Source of the DNA: Streptomyces violaceoruber
GTDB taxonomy: Bacteria; Actinomycetota; Actinomycetes; Streptomycetales; Streptomycetaceae
Assembly (NCBI GenBank): GCA_000720805.1
Contig: JODI01000089.1
Span: forward strand, 1-31,463
DNA: 31,463 nucleotides
Direction: 5' to 3'
Both the position numbers and the translations under genes were made by a program. This document shows positions 1-7,010 of this stretch, in pieces. Under the pieces are notes generated by a model, which had not been told where the DNA came from, did not search any database, and saw nothing but the letters and a program-made list of their open reading frames with translations. Numbering within the stretch: position 1 is the stretch's first letter; every line of letters starts with the position of its first letter.

Positions 1-270
1 GCGGACGACCAGGCCCTTCTTCTCGAGCAGATCCACCTGGTAGGTCAGGCCGCTGCGGCTGTAGACGACGCCGTCGGCCAGGTCGGTCATGCGCTGACTG
101 CCCGTCGGCGAGTCCCCGAGGCGGGCCAGCAGCTGGAACTGCACATAGCTGAGATCGCCGGCCTCGCGCAGCTGCTGCTCGACGGCATGCCGGAGCAGGC
201 TGGTCACCTCGATGAGGTCGAAGTAGGCGCCGAGCTGCACGGGGTCGAGCGACGGCGGGGAATCAGGCAT
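1..270 (-). CDS. MarR-family transcriptional regulator, N-terminal part (runs off the window start)
   Basis: Reading leftwards from the ATG at 270, 90 residues are visible, beginning MPDSPPSLDPVQLGAYFDL. The segment LSYVQFQLLARLGDSPTGSQ followed by MTDLADGVVYSRSGLTYQVD and LLEKKGLVVR is the winged-helix part of MarR proteins: helix 2, the recognition helix with SRSGLTYQVD, and the start of the wing. The wing and C-terminal dimerisation helix lie beyond base 1. The family binds inverted repeats as dimers and usually represses its own gene and a neighbour, often responding to phenolic or oxidant ligands. No clear ribosome site precedes the ATG, so the mRNA may be leaderless. A perfect 16-bp palindrome lies 14 bases upstream and is the likely operator. 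The target gene is not visible here. Confidence 0.85.
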   Translation of the reverse strand, partial: MPDSPPSLDPVQLGAYFDLIEVTSLLRHAVEQQLREAGDLSYVQFQLLARLGDSPTGSQRMTDLADGVVYSRSGLTYQVDLLEKKGLVVR

Positions 271-284
271 GACCGAAGTCTACT

Positions 285-300
285 GCTTCGAATTCGAAGC
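285..300. promoter_or_regulatory. Perfect 16-bp palindrome, candidate MarR operator
   Basis: GCTTCGAATTCGAAGC reads the same on both strands, with no mismatch and no spacer. It sits 14 bases upstream of the MarR-family start codon, where it would overlap the promoter. Size and position fit an autoregulatory MarR operator; binding is inferred. Confidence 0.6.
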
Positions 301-620
301 GTGTGCCTCAACGGGCCCGATGCCGTGACCTCGTGCGCGCACGGTGTGGGCAGTGTTGGGCCCGACCGAGCACCGCGGAACATGGAGATCGGACAGTGCC
401 GCGGCGCAGGGTTGCGAGCGGAAGGGCGGCGTCGCCGCCCACGTATCCCGAGGACCGGCCACGGTCTGCCTGCCGGTCGACCGGCCAAGCTGTCGTCGCA
501 CACCTCCTGGCCCGCGTCCAAGGGCGACCGCCTGTGGGGGAGACCCTCCAGAGTCTCGGCGCCTGAGCGGTCACCCACGGCACACGATCAGTGGGTGTCG
601 GCAACCCGCTGGTCGTGTCT
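301..620. other. Gene-poor stretch with a short hairpin at 424-440
   Basis: No convincing gene lies between the MarR start and the end of the hydrolase gene. Several frames stay open because of the high G+C, but none has a ribosome site, a recognisable motif or sensible composition. A perfect hairpin (GGGCGGC, loop GTC, GCCGCCC) lies at 424-440. It has no T-run and could be a weak terminator or a relic. Confidence 0.5.
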
Positions 621-1451
621 TCAGCGCCCCCCGCCATCGAGGGCGGCGACCTCGCGTACGGCCTCGGCGACGGCCGGGAAGTCCTTCTTGAGGATCGCCC
701 CGTGGTTGCTGGCGACCTTCGCGCCGATCTGGATGTTCGGGTTGCGGGCGGTCACCGCGTCGAGGCCGGTGCGTATCCGTTCCTGCTCGTCACCGCGGCT
801 TCCGAAGGACGTCCCCGAAGCGACCACGTACCGCACGGGGACGGTGATGCCGTCCAGTACGGGGCCCAGCTCGCGTTCGCGGGAGAGCCTGCCGAGCTCG
901 ATGTTGCTGTTCGCCTGCTGTTCGGCGGTCATCCGCGGGGCCAGGCCGGTCGGGCGCAGCAGCGGCAGGAACCAGCTCATCCGTTTGAACAGCTTCCGGA
1001 TCCGCTGCTCCATGGCCTCGTCGAGCCAGTCGTACGGGAACGCGCCGTCGACCAGGACCGCGCCCAGGGCACGCTCCGGGTTCCGGCGGGCCCAGTGCGC
1101 CCCGACGACCGCCCCGTAGGACCAGCCCACCACCAGCGCCCGGTCCACGCCCCGGGCCGCGAGAACGGCATCGACGTCCCGGACGGCGGCCTCGAAGGAA
1201 TAGTCAGCCGAACGCTTCGACTTCCTGCCGCGGGCCCGCTCGTCGTAGGTGATGTGCCGCCATCCCGTCCCCAGTTCGGCGACGACCCGCCGCCAGTAAC
1301 CCTGAGTGGCGAACTGGCCGTTGAGGTAGACGACAGGGACACCGGGACCGCCGGTGTCGGTGACGGCCAGGGCCGTGTCGTCCACCGGCACCATGCCGGT
1401 CCACTTGGCGCCGGTCTCCGAACCGGCCGAGGACGTGCTGTTCTTCGTCAT
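621..1451 (-). CDS. Alpha/beta-fold hydrolase
   Basis: A 276-residue protein of the alpha/beta hydrolase fold, likely cytoplasmic because no signal peptide is seen. The oxyanion strand region is VVYLNGQFATQGYW (about 40-53), the nucleophile elbow is GWSYG with Ser111, and the catalytic histidine is probably His250 in ASNHGAILK. The acid residue cannot be assigned with certainty. Length suits esterase- or haloperoxidase-like members; the substrate is unknown. The ATG at 1451 has AGGGGGA a few bases upstream on the minus strand. The gene lies 86 bases downstream of the DUF4097 gene on the same strand with no obvious terminator between, so the two are probably co-transcribed and may share control by the HTH_38-MarR regulator across the divergent promoter. 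Confidence 0.88.
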   Translation of the reverse strand: MTKNSTSSAGSETGAKWTGMVPVDDTALAVTDTGGPGVPVVYLNGQFATQGYWRRVVAELGTGWRHITYDERARGRKSKRSADYSFEAAVRDVDAVLAARGVDRALVVGWSYGAVVGAHWARRNPERALGAVLVDGAFPYDWLDEAMEQRIRKLFKRMSWFLPLLRPTGLAPRMTAEQQANSNIELGRLSRERELGPVLDGITVPVRYVVASGTSFGSRGDEQERIRTGLDAVTARNPNIQIGAKVASNHGAILKKDFPAVAEAVREVAALDGGGR

Positions 1452-1537
1452 GTGTTCCCCCTGGTCGCGTGAGAGCGTCTGGTACGACTTCTCCAGGCCC
1501 TGTACATGGATCGCAGGGGTCCTGGTGTGGTGCCTCC

Positions 1538-2203
1538 TCAGAGGCCGCGGGCGGTGATGTCGCCGTGCGAGGTGGTGGCGCGGATCTCGAGTCCGGCGGT
1601 GCCGTCGTTCTTGAGGGTGTTGCTGACGCGCCCGTAGCCGGTGCCGGCGTCGAGGGTGGCCGAGACACCGGCGGCGGCGCCGACCGAGATGTCGCCGGAC
1701 CGGGTGCGGAGCACGACCGTGCCGCGCACGGCCTCGGCGATCCGGATGTCACCCTTCTCCGTGCTGATCTCCGCGGGGCCGCCCAGCCGGCCGACCTCGA
1801 CATCGCCGTCGCTCGCGGTGAGACGGACGCTCGCGGCCTCGTCGATCTTGATCTGGCGGTACGCGCCTTCGAAGACGACGTCGCCGAGGCGCCCGACGCC
1901 ACGGAGCTCGGCGCCGGCGGACTTGGCCTCGACACGGGAGCCGGCGGGCAGCCGGACGGTGACCTCCAGCGCTCCGGAGGGGCCGAAGAGCCGACTGTCG
2001 GGTCCCGAGGCCGTGATCCGCAGCACGCCGTCGGCGTAAGTGACGTCCGCCTGCTCGGCGGTCTTGGTGTCGCGGCTCTTGGAGGGGTTGGCGGGCAGCA
2101 CCTCGACGGTGGTGTCGGCGCGGTCCGCGGCGATGAACTGGACGCGTCCGGCGGGGAAGTTCAGGACGGCGGAGACAGGGGCGGGGGTGTCGAACTTCTG
2201 CAT
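1538..2203 (-). CDS. DUF4097-family beta-strand repeat protein
   Basis: A 221-residue protein with repeating short beta strands typical of DUF4097 (bactofilin/adhesin-like beta-helix): LEVTVRLPAGSRVEAKSAGA, then VRLTASDGDVEVGRLGG, TEKGDIRIAEAVRG and LRTRSGDISVGAAAG. The recurring (S/T)x(S/D)GDI/V steps are the repeat unit. There is no signal peptide and no membrane segment. The start chosen is the ATG at 2203 (MQKFDTPAPVSAVL), which has AGGGAG 8 bases upstream; the frame stays open further upstream without a ribosome site. In Streptomyces such genes are often paired with a MarR/GbsR-like or ArsR-like regulator, as here. Molecular function is unknown. Confidence 0.88.
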   Translation of the reverse strand: MQKFDTPAPVSAVLNFPAGRVQFIAADRADTTVEVLPANPSKSRDTKTAEQADVTYADGVLRITASGPDSRLFGPSGALEVTVRLPAGSRVEAKSAGAELRGVGRLGDVVFEGAYRQIKIDEAASVRLTASDGDVEVGRLGGPAEISTEKGDIRIAEAVRGTVVLRTRSGDISVGAAAGVSATLDAGTGYGRVSNTLKNDGTAGLEIRATTSHGDITARGL

Positions 2204-2241
2204 CGTGCTCTCCCTTGCGTTCCTTGTTTCCAACACCGGAA

Positions 2242-2270
2242 ACGCTACGTTGCTTTCCAAGTACCGGCAA
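2242..2270 (-). promoter_or_regulatory. Candidate promoter of the DUF4097-hydrolase unit
   Basis: On the minus strand, TTGCCG (2265-2270) and TAGCGT (2242-2247) are separated by 17 bases. This matches actinomycete housekeeping promoters (TTGACN, TAGNNT) well. Transcription would begin near 2235, giving a leader of about 30 bases with the AGGGAG site. A GTTTCC/GGAAAC inverted repeat (2226-2243) overlaps the -10 box and the expected start point and could be an operator. Confidence 0.5.
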
Positions 2271-2369
2271 CATGTTCGTTGCATTGAAATGGCGTAAGTG
2301 CAGGTAAGCGTAGTGAATCTGTTGCAACGACCGTGATGGCAACGCAACGGCAACCGCCCGTCTCGTTGC
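2249..2369. repeat. Cluster of GTTGC/GCAAC motifs in the divergent intergenic region
   Basis: The pentamer GTTGC or its complement occurs nine times within about 120 bases: GTTGC at 2249, 2278, 2321 and 2365, and GCAAC at 2267, 2324, 2339, 2344 and 2350. It includes the perfect palindrome GTTGCAAC at 2321-2328. The cluster lies between the two divergent promoters and touches both -35 boxes, so it is a good candidate multi-site operator for the regulator starting at 2443. Binding is inferred. Confidence 0.5.
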
Positions 2370-2395
2370 AATGGTCGAGATGTGAACGCTATGGT
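2366..2395 (+). promoter_or_regulatory. Candidate promoter of the HTH_38-MarR regulator
   Basis: TTGCAA (2366-2371) and TATGGT (2390-2395) with an 18-base spacer face right. The transcript would start near 2402 and carry the AGGGAGA ribosome site before the ATG at 2443. Confidence 0.45.
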
Positions 2396-2442
2396 GGACG
2401 GCGGATCATGGACCGCCACGAAGGATCACCAGGGAGATCGCG

Positions 2443-3201
2443 ATGCCAGGAGGCAGGCTCACCCAGCAGGAACGCCGGCAGATCGCGCTGGGGCTGGCCG
2501 ACAGCCTTCCCTACGCCGAGATCGCCCGACGCCTAGACCGTCCGACCTCGACGGTCACGCGTGAGGTGATGCGCAACGGCGGCCCCACCGCCTACCGCGC
2601 CGACCTGGCCCACCGCGCCACCGAACGCCGCGCCCACCGGCGCAGGCCCGCCTCCTCCCGTGGACCGGAGTCAGTCCCCCAGCCGCACGGACGCGACGCC
2701 GAGGCCGTGGCCGAGTACGAGGAGAAGCTCACCACCGCCCTCATGGCCTCGGGGCTGACCAAGATGACGGCCCGGGTGCTGACCTGCCTGTTCACCACCG
2801 ACGCGGGCAGCCTCACCGCGTCCCAACTCGCCCAGCGCCTCCAGGTCAGCCCGGCGTCCGTGTCCAAAGCGATCACGTTCCTGGAGAGCCAGAGCCTCGT
2901 CCGCCGAGAACGCGACGAACGCCGCCGTGACCGCTACGTCGTCGACGACGAACTCTTCTACCAGGCGACGATCGCCGGCGCCCGGTCCAACGACCAGCTC
3001 GTCGAAACCGCCCGCCAGGGCGTCGCCGTCCTCGGCCCCCACACCCCCGCCGCCGCACGCCTGGAGAACATCGCCCGCTTCCTCGACTTCATCAGCGAAA
3101 GCATCACCCGAGCCGCCGAACAGGCCCGCGAAGTCCTCCACACCAAGCGGCCCGGAACAACGTCGAACGACCCGGCCCGGCCAAGCCCCGACGACGCGTA
3201 G
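2443..3201 (+). CDS. Fused HTH_38 (IS30-type) and MarR/GbsR-type transcriptional regulator
   Basis: A 252-residue DNA-binding protein with two unrelated helix-turn-helix units. Residues about 5-45 (LTQQERRQIALGLADSLPYA, then EIARRLDRPTSTVTREVMRN) match HTH_38, the DNA-binding domain of IS30-type transposases. Residues about 90-165 form a MarR/GbsR-like winged helix: TKMTARVLTCLF, LTASQLAQRLQVSPASVSKA, LESQSLVRRERDERRRDRY. A basic linker (HRRRPASSRG) joins them and the C-terminus is helical and hydrophilic. No transposase catalytic domain is present, so this is a regulator and not an insertion sequence. ATG 2443 follows AGGGAGA. It is divergent from the DUF4097 gene and probably represses that unit and itself through the GTTGC motifs. 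Confidence 0.88.
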   Translation: MPGGRLTQQERRQIALGLADSLPYAEIARRLDRPTSTVTREVMRNGGPTAYRADLAHRATERRAHRRRPASSRGPESVPQPHGRDAEAVAEYEEKLTTALMASGLTKMTARVLTCLFTTDAGSLTASQLAQRLQVSPASVSKAITFLESQSLVRRERDERRRDRYVVDDELFYQATIAGARSNDQLVETARQGVAVLGPHTPAAARLENIARFLDFISESITRAAEQAREVLHTKRPGTTSNDPARPSPDDA

Positions 3202-3247
3202 ACGCCCGACCATCCCACGTAGACACCCGACCACACATAGACAGCCG
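3197..3247. repeat. Short imperfect tandem repeat (about 20-21 bp, 2.4 copies)
   Basis: The unit CGTAGACGCCCGACCATCCC (3197 on) recurs in altered form at 3218 and in part at 3238. It begins at the last codons of the regulator gene and fills the gap before the VOC gene. It is not symmetric and not a terminator by appearance; its role is unknown. Confidence 0.5.
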
Positions 3248-3301
3248 TCTCGACCGCCCCGACCAGGGGCCGGTGAACGGGAGTCCTGGCAGGATGACGG
3301 C

Positions 3302-3655
3302 ATGGAACGTGTGCTCGGAATCGGTGGATACTTCATGCGGGCCTCCGACCCGGCGGCCCTGGTCGCGTGGTATCGCGACTGCCTGGGCCTGGACGCCGAT
3401 GAGAACGGCCTGTGGCGTCAGGGAGCCGGGCCGACGGTGTTCGCGACGTTCGAGTCCGAGAGCGACTACTTCGGCTCCCGCGCCCAGCGGACCATGCTCA
3501 ACTTCCGGGTCCGCGACCTGGACGCGATGCTCGCGCAATTGCGCGCCAAGGGAGCGGACGTCGCGGAGGAGACGCAGGACATGGAGGGGGTCGGCCGATT
3601 CGGCTGGGTCACCGATCCCGAGGGCAACCGGATCGAGCTGTGGCAGCCCGCCTGA
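3302..3655 (+). CDS. VOC (glyoxalase/bleomycin-resistance) family protein
   Basis: A 117-residue single-domain member of the vicinal oxygen chelate superfamily. Typical features are IGGYFMRASDPAALVAWYRD (first beta-alpha-beta module, N-terminal), LGLDADENGLWR, the central LNFRVRDLDAMLAQLRAKGA, and the C-terminal FGWVTDPEGNRIELWQPA with the family GNRIELW ending and its metal-ligand glutamate. Members act as dimers on diverse substrates: lyases, dioxygenases or drug-binding proteins. The substrate cannot be read here. The ATG at 3302 is preceded by only a weak AGGAT. It converges on the phosphotransferase gene 49 bases downstream. Confidence 0.88.
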   Translation: MERVLGIGGYFMRASDPAALVAWYRDCLGLDADENGLWRQGAGPTVFATFESESDYFGSRAQRTMLNFRVRDLDAMLAQLRAKGADVAEETQDMEGVGRFGWVTDPEGNRIELWQPA

Positions 3656-3704
3656 CCGCACACGGCACAGCGGACCGGAACCCGGCGGCCCCTCTGTCAC
3701 GAGT

Positions 3705-4547
3705 TCAGCCCAGTCCGCCGTGATCGAGTGCGGCACGAACCCGGTTGAGCCCCTCCACTCTCCAGTGGTCCCGGTCGGGCATCTGGTCGTCCCGGCGCCA
3801 GCGCCAGGCCGAGAACATCGCCCAGTTCAGGGCACGGCACCGGCGGAGCAGGCCGAGGTCGGCTCCCGCATGGTGCTGTGCGACTTCTTCGGGCGCATGG
3901 GCGAGGTCGAACTCGACCGGCCCACGGCAGCACGTGCCGAGGTCCACGAAGAGCGGCCCTCTCCTCGTGTTCAGGAGGTTGCCCGGATGCGGCTCGCCGT
4001 GCAGCAGCTGGTCGTCGGCTCTGTCGACGCTGATCGCGGTGCTCAGTCCGCTGAGTGTGCTGCTGAGGAATTCCCGGTCAGGATCGGGTAGCCCGGGGGA
4101 CTGCTCCCGGTCGTCCACCGCTCGCAGCGCCCCGGCGACTCGATCGGAGCAATGCGGTGCGCCCAGTTCGATCCGGCGCAGGGCGGCATGGTGCCGCTGG
4201 AGCACGTCCGCGTAGTCGGCCGGCGCGATCTCCGATCCCACCGGTTCGTAGTAGGTCCAGAGCGAGATGGCGAAGGCGTCACGCACATGAACCCGGGGCT
4301 CGACCCGAGGATCGAGCTCAGCCACCGGAGCGTCGACGTCGGCGAGACGGCGAGCGACCTCCACTTCGAACTCGGAACCAGCCAGATGCCCCAAAGGCGC
4401 GACCCGGGCCAGAACACCGCAAGGGACCAGGCGCAGCGCGACGCGGTCGGAGTTGTGGACAACGATCACATCGTCGACCTGAAGCCCCAGCTCCGAAGCG
4501 GTCGCTCGTCCTGCCTCAACTGCGCGGCGGAGTTCTGATGGCTCCAT
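3705..4547 (-). CDS. Aminoglycoside phosphotransferase/choline kinase-like protein (APH family)
   Basis: A 280-residue protein-kinase-like phosphotransferase. The catalytic loop is LLHGEPHPGNLL (HGEPHPGN at 183-190), where the usual HxD catalytic aspartate is replaced by Glu185. The metal-binding motif follows as FVDLGTCCRGPVEFDLAH (201 on), corresponding to IDWD/DFG. The N-lobe is short. The family phosphorylates small molecules such as aminoglycosides, macrolides or metabolites; the real substrate is unknown. The ATG at 4547 is chosen over the in-frame GTG at 4562 because AGGGAG lies between them at correct spacing for the ATG. A small hairpin (CACTCG/CGAGTG, 4560-4575) precedes the ribosome site. 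Confidence 0.8.
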   Translation of the reverse strand: MEPSELRRAVEAGRATASELGLQVDDVIVVHNSDRVALRLVPCGVLARVAPLGHLAGSEFEVEVARRLADVDAPVAELDPRVEPRVHVRDAFAISLWTYYEPVGSEIAPADYADVLQRHHAALRRIELGAPHCSDRVAGALRAVDDREQSPGLPDPDREFLSSTLSGLSTAISVDRADDQLLHGEPHPGNLLNTRRGPLFVDLGTCCRGPVEFDLAHAPEEVAQHHAGADLGLLRRCRALNWAMFSAWRWRRDDQMPDRDHWRVEGLNRVRAALDHGGLG

Positions 4548-4663
4548 ACCGTTCTCCCTCACTCGTCGTCGAGTGCGCCAACACGTCCGGGGACACTAGC
4601 GACGCCCCAGATGTCCGCGCGAATGCTTTTCGACGCCCGAACCGGTGTGTCAGTCCCTCGCCC

Positions 4664-4669
4664 TACGGT
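4664..4669 (+). promoter_or_regulatory. Candidate -10 box giving a leaderless transcript
   Basis: TACGGT ends six bases before the ATG at 4676, and no ribosome site is visible. In actinomycetes this spacing places the transcription start at or next to the A of the start codon. Confidence 0.4.
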
Positions 4670-4675
4670 GTGCCC

Positions 4676-4957
4676 ATGAATCCCGAACTGCTGGACCGGT
4701 TACGTCCCTTCCGTGCCGAGGCGCTCGCGAGAGGCATCCCCGATGCCGTGTTCCATGCCGTGAAAGCGGCGGAACTGGACCGGTGGGACGGACCGGTTTC
4801 GGCCGACGTCTCGGACTGGGTGCTCCTGGCCGACTGGCAAGCCGGAATGGACATCCAGGGCTGGGAAAGCGCCACCGTCCACTGGGTGATCCAACGCGAG
4901 GACCTCGCCGCGCGCCGCTTCGACCGTGCGTACACCGGGGTCTTCTGGAACCCGTGA
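4676..4957 (+). CDS. Small conserved-looking hypothetical protein (93 aa)
   Basis: A 93-residue soluble protein, rich in Trp (seven) and acidic residues, e.g. MNPELLDRLRPFRAEALARG, AVKAAELDRWDGPVSADVSD, WVLLADWQAGMDIQGWESA and a C-terminal DRAYTGVFWNP. It has no signal peptide, membrane segment or recognised motif. Third-codon G/C bias is strong, supporting a real gene. The start is supported by a -10 box six bases upstream, which implies a leaderless mRNA. It is divergent from the phosphotransferase and convergent with the hydrolase at 5077. Function unknown; I do not recognise the family. Confidence 0.7.
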   Translation: MNPELLDRLRPFRAEALARGIPDAVFHAVKAAELDRWDGPVSADVSDWVLLADWQAGMDIQGWESATVHWVIQREDLAARRFDRAYTGVFWNP

Positions 4958-5076
4958 CCGGTGTCCCGAGTCGTTTCTTCCGGCGCTCCTTCCGGCGCTT
5001 CGTCCGGTAGTCAGTCCGGCGTCTCTTCCGGGTCTCTTTTGCTGTCTCTTCTGGCGTTGCGACCGCGCAGAAGTTC
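4958..5076. other. Convergent gap rich in TTCCGG/TCTCTTC steps
   Basis: The gap between the 93-aa gene and the hydrolase carries repeated TTCCGGCG, GTCCGG and TCTCTTC words. It has no strong hairpin, gene or T-run. It may be degenerate tandem repeat or simply low-complexity spacer. Confidence 0.3.
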
Positions 5077-5895
5077 TCAAACGAGGCCTTCGAGGAAGTC
5101 CGAGAGTGCGGTGTGCAGGATTTCCGGCTGTTCCAGGTGCAGGTCGTGGCTGGTGCCGGGGACGCTCAGGGACAGGGTGGCGGGTCGCTGCCGGAGCATC
5201 TCGTCGGCTTCCCGCGCCGGGATGAAGCCGGCTTGGGCCAGGACGACCAGGGTGGGGCACGCGACCTGCCCCCACTCGTGCCGGAAGGAACGCCGGGCGT
5301 TCTCCGCCAGCGAGCGGACCATCACGTCCCGGTCGAAGCGAGGCCACCATCCGCCCTCGCGTTCCTCCAGCCCGGCCGCCCAGCCCGCACCGACCGGTCC
5401 GCCTCCGAGGAACGCGGCCGCCTCCTCGCGTGAGGGGAAAGGCGTCGGCCACGAGTCGAGCCATCGGCTGATGTCCTCGGGGGCGTTCGGGTTCGGGCCG
5501 CCGGGGCCGGCCTCGACGAGCACGAGTGCGCGGACCAGTGCGGGATGCGCGGCGGCGGTGAGCATGGCCGTGTGCCCGCCCAGCGACTGGCCGACCAACG
5601 CAGGCCGCCGCAACGCGAGTTGATCGGCAACGGCGACGACGTCGGCGACGTGGGCGGCGCGGGAGACGTCCTGGGGGTGGCGCTCACTGGCGCCGTGCCC
5701 GCGCTGGTCGACCGCGACGACCCGATACCGGGAGCATAAGCTGCCTGCCAGCGCGTCCCACTCACCCGCGTGACCGGCCAGGCCGTGCAGCAGAATGACG
5801 GGCTGTCCCGGTCCGCCCCAGTCCCGGCAGACAAGCCGGACGCCGTCTCGCACGACCACGTGTTCGGACAAATCCACGTCGGACCTCCGGCACAT
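5077..5895 (-). CDS. Alpha/beta-fold hydrolase
   Basis: A 272-residue hydrolase with the full classical motif set: HGLAGHAGEWD (oxyanion loop), VAVDQRGHGASE, nucleophile elbow VGQSLGGHTAM, a probable acid near LAQAGFIPAREADEM, and catalytic His in VPGTSHDLHLEQPE near the C-terminus. It resembles epoxide hydrolase, haloperoxidase and lactonase-like enzymes; the substrate is not evident. The ATG at 5895 (MCRRSDVDLSEHVVVRDGVR) is preferred over longer in-frame starts because GAGGCGAG lies just upstream and family similarity begins at DLSEHVVVRDG. The region upstream on the other strand holds only decayed genes, so it stands alone. Confidence 0.9.
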   Translation of the reverse strand: MCRRSDVDLSEHVVVRDGVRLVCRDWGGPGQPVILLHGLAGHAGEWDALAGSLCSRYRVVAVDQRGHGASERHPQDVSRAAHVADVVAVADQLALRRPALVGQSLGGHTAMLTAAAHPALVRALVLVEAGPGGPNPNAPEDISRWLDSWPTPFPSREEAAAFLGGGPVGAGWAAGLEEREGGWWPRFDRDVMVRSLAENARRSFRHEWGQVACPTLVVLAQAGFIPAREADEMLRQRPATLSLSVPGTSHDLHLEQPEILHTALSDFLEGLV

Positions 5896-5998
5896 CGACT
5901 CGCCTCGATCATGCCGCAACCGCCGTGGCGTCCGCCCACGCGGCGCCCAGGACAGCTTCCCGCCCCTCCAGCGCCTGGACCCGGTCACCCTCAGCCCT

Positions 5999-6421
5999 GT
6001 GCCGACCGCCGAGGACACCGGCGAGAAGCCCGAGCGCGGTCTGATCTCCTCCGACGGTGTGCTGGTCCTGTACGAGGACAGCCAGGAGGATCCGGGCGCC
6101 GGCGCCTGGAACGCGTACGACCTGGTCCACCACCGCAGGCTCTGGAGTTACGACAACACCACCGAGGAGGCCGGCCTGGCCGGCGAACGATTCCTCACGT
6201 TCACCCCCGGCAACGTAGCCGCCGTCTCAGGACGCATGATCACGATCGACCTGCACGCCGGCCCGCAGGCGACCGGAGCCGCCGCGCCGCGCATGTCCGC
6301 GCCGTACTCACAGACGAGAACCGGGGAACACCCCGTGCTCGTCCTCCCGGGCGGCGACACGGGCCATGTCGTCGTCCACGCTCTGACCCATCGCTCTTTG
6401 CGGTCGATCCCGCTCCTCTGA
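5999..6421 (+). pseudogene. Fragment of a beta-propeller (WD40/PQQ-like) protein
   Basis: From a possible GTG at 5999 to a stop at 6421, the frame encodes blade-like strands: ERGLISSDGVLVLYEDSQED, AWNAYDLVHHRRLWSYDNTT, ERFLTFTPGNVAAVSGRMIT, IDLHAGPQA and VLVLPGGDTGHVVVHALTHR. The pattern of name-value strands with a Trp such as HHRRLWSYD resembles PQQ/YncE-type propellers. At about 140 residues it covers only a few blades. Propeller-like text continues in frame upstream (QDSFPPLQRLDPVTLSP) without a start or ribosome site. This looks like the remains of a longer gene. A small genuine protein is possible but less likely, as it neighbours other broken genes. Confidence 0.5.
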
Positions 6422-6457
6422 GACCACGGCCGGCGCTGCGACCGGAACGATCACCGG

Positions 6458-6634
6458 GTGGTGCCGACCGGCTACATGATCGACGCCTGGGCCGAGGGCG
6501 TCCCACTCGGCCGCGTCGGCGCTCCCGCCGACATCGCCGAAGCCGTGGCCTTCCTGGCCTCGGACGCCGCCGGCTACGTCACCGGCGACAACCTCATCGT
6601 CTCCGGGGGCATCGGTGTGCACGCCCGCGCGTGA
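6458..6634 (+). pseudogene. C-terminal remnant of a short-chain dehydrogenase/reductase (SDR)
   Basis: Frame 6458-6634 reads VPLGRVGAPADIAEAVAFLA, SDAAGYVTGDNLIVSGG and ends IGVHARA with a stop. This is the diagnostic tail of classical SDRs (PLGRxGxPxDIAxAVxFLxS...YVTGxxLxVxGG). The Rossmann N-terminus and the Ser-Tyr-Lys centre are absent upstream; the preceding bases belong to the propeller fragment. Only about 58 residues survive of the usual 250, so it is non-functional. Confidence 0.75.
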
Positions 6635-6679
6635 CCAGCCGTCCCGCACTCGGCTCCACCGGCACGGTGTTCCCGTCGA

Positions 6680-6910
6680 CAGAGGCACAGCCGCGTGGCC
6701 CGCAGGGTGTTCCACCTGCTGGGCTTCCCTTCGCCGTCGTCGATGGGACCGTGCAGCTCGCCGGGATGGGGGGTCTCCAGCGGCCGGCGGCCGGCGGCCG
6801 GCGGCCGTCCGCGTCGCGTTCGGCCCGGACCAGGTCGATCGCCTCGGCCACCCGGTCGGTCGTCGGGCATGACACCGGCCGCGCGCAGGTGGCCGAGACC
6901 GCGCAGCACG
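6680..6910 (-). pseudogene. Frameshifted remnant of a terpene-cyclase/prenyltransferase-like actinomycete protein
   Basis: Pieces of one protein appear in two minus-strand frames: VLRGLGHLRAAGVMPDD, then in another frame DRVAEAIDLVRAERDADGR, then back in the first frame LETPHPGELHGPIDDGEGKP and SRWNTLRA. Together they match, from memory, a C-terminal segment of actinomycete proteins (often misnamed NifH) ending GRPSRWNTLRALRVLR. A local GACC duplication can explain the first shift. A 7-bp tandem expansion (6781-6808) lies at the second. Two frame changes and no start mean it is broken. The family label is the weaker part of this call. Confidence 0.45.
6781..6808. repeat. Four tandem copies of a 7-bp unit (CGGCCGG)
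   Basis: CGGCCGG is repeated four times, the last copy ending in T. A 7-bp unit changes the reading frame with each copy gained or lost. It lies exactly where the decayed minus-strand gene changes frame, so slippage here probably contributed to its loss. Confidence 0.8.
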
Positions 6911-7010
6911 TCGGCCCTTACCGCCCCGGCATCAGAGCCGCACTCCACCCGGCATCGTTGACCGCCCATCGCCGCCTCGACGACCTAGTGTGGAATGCGG
7001 AGGCAACAGC

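Noticed and set aside
303..566. Plus-strand 87-aa frame between the MarR and hydrolase genes
   Set aside because: No ribosome site, Arg/Ala-rich composition and no similarity that I recognise.
2443..2640. IS30 insertion sequence
   Set aside because: Only the HTH_38 DNA-binding domain is present, fused in frame to a MarR domain. There are no DDE catalytic residues and no terminal inverted repeats.
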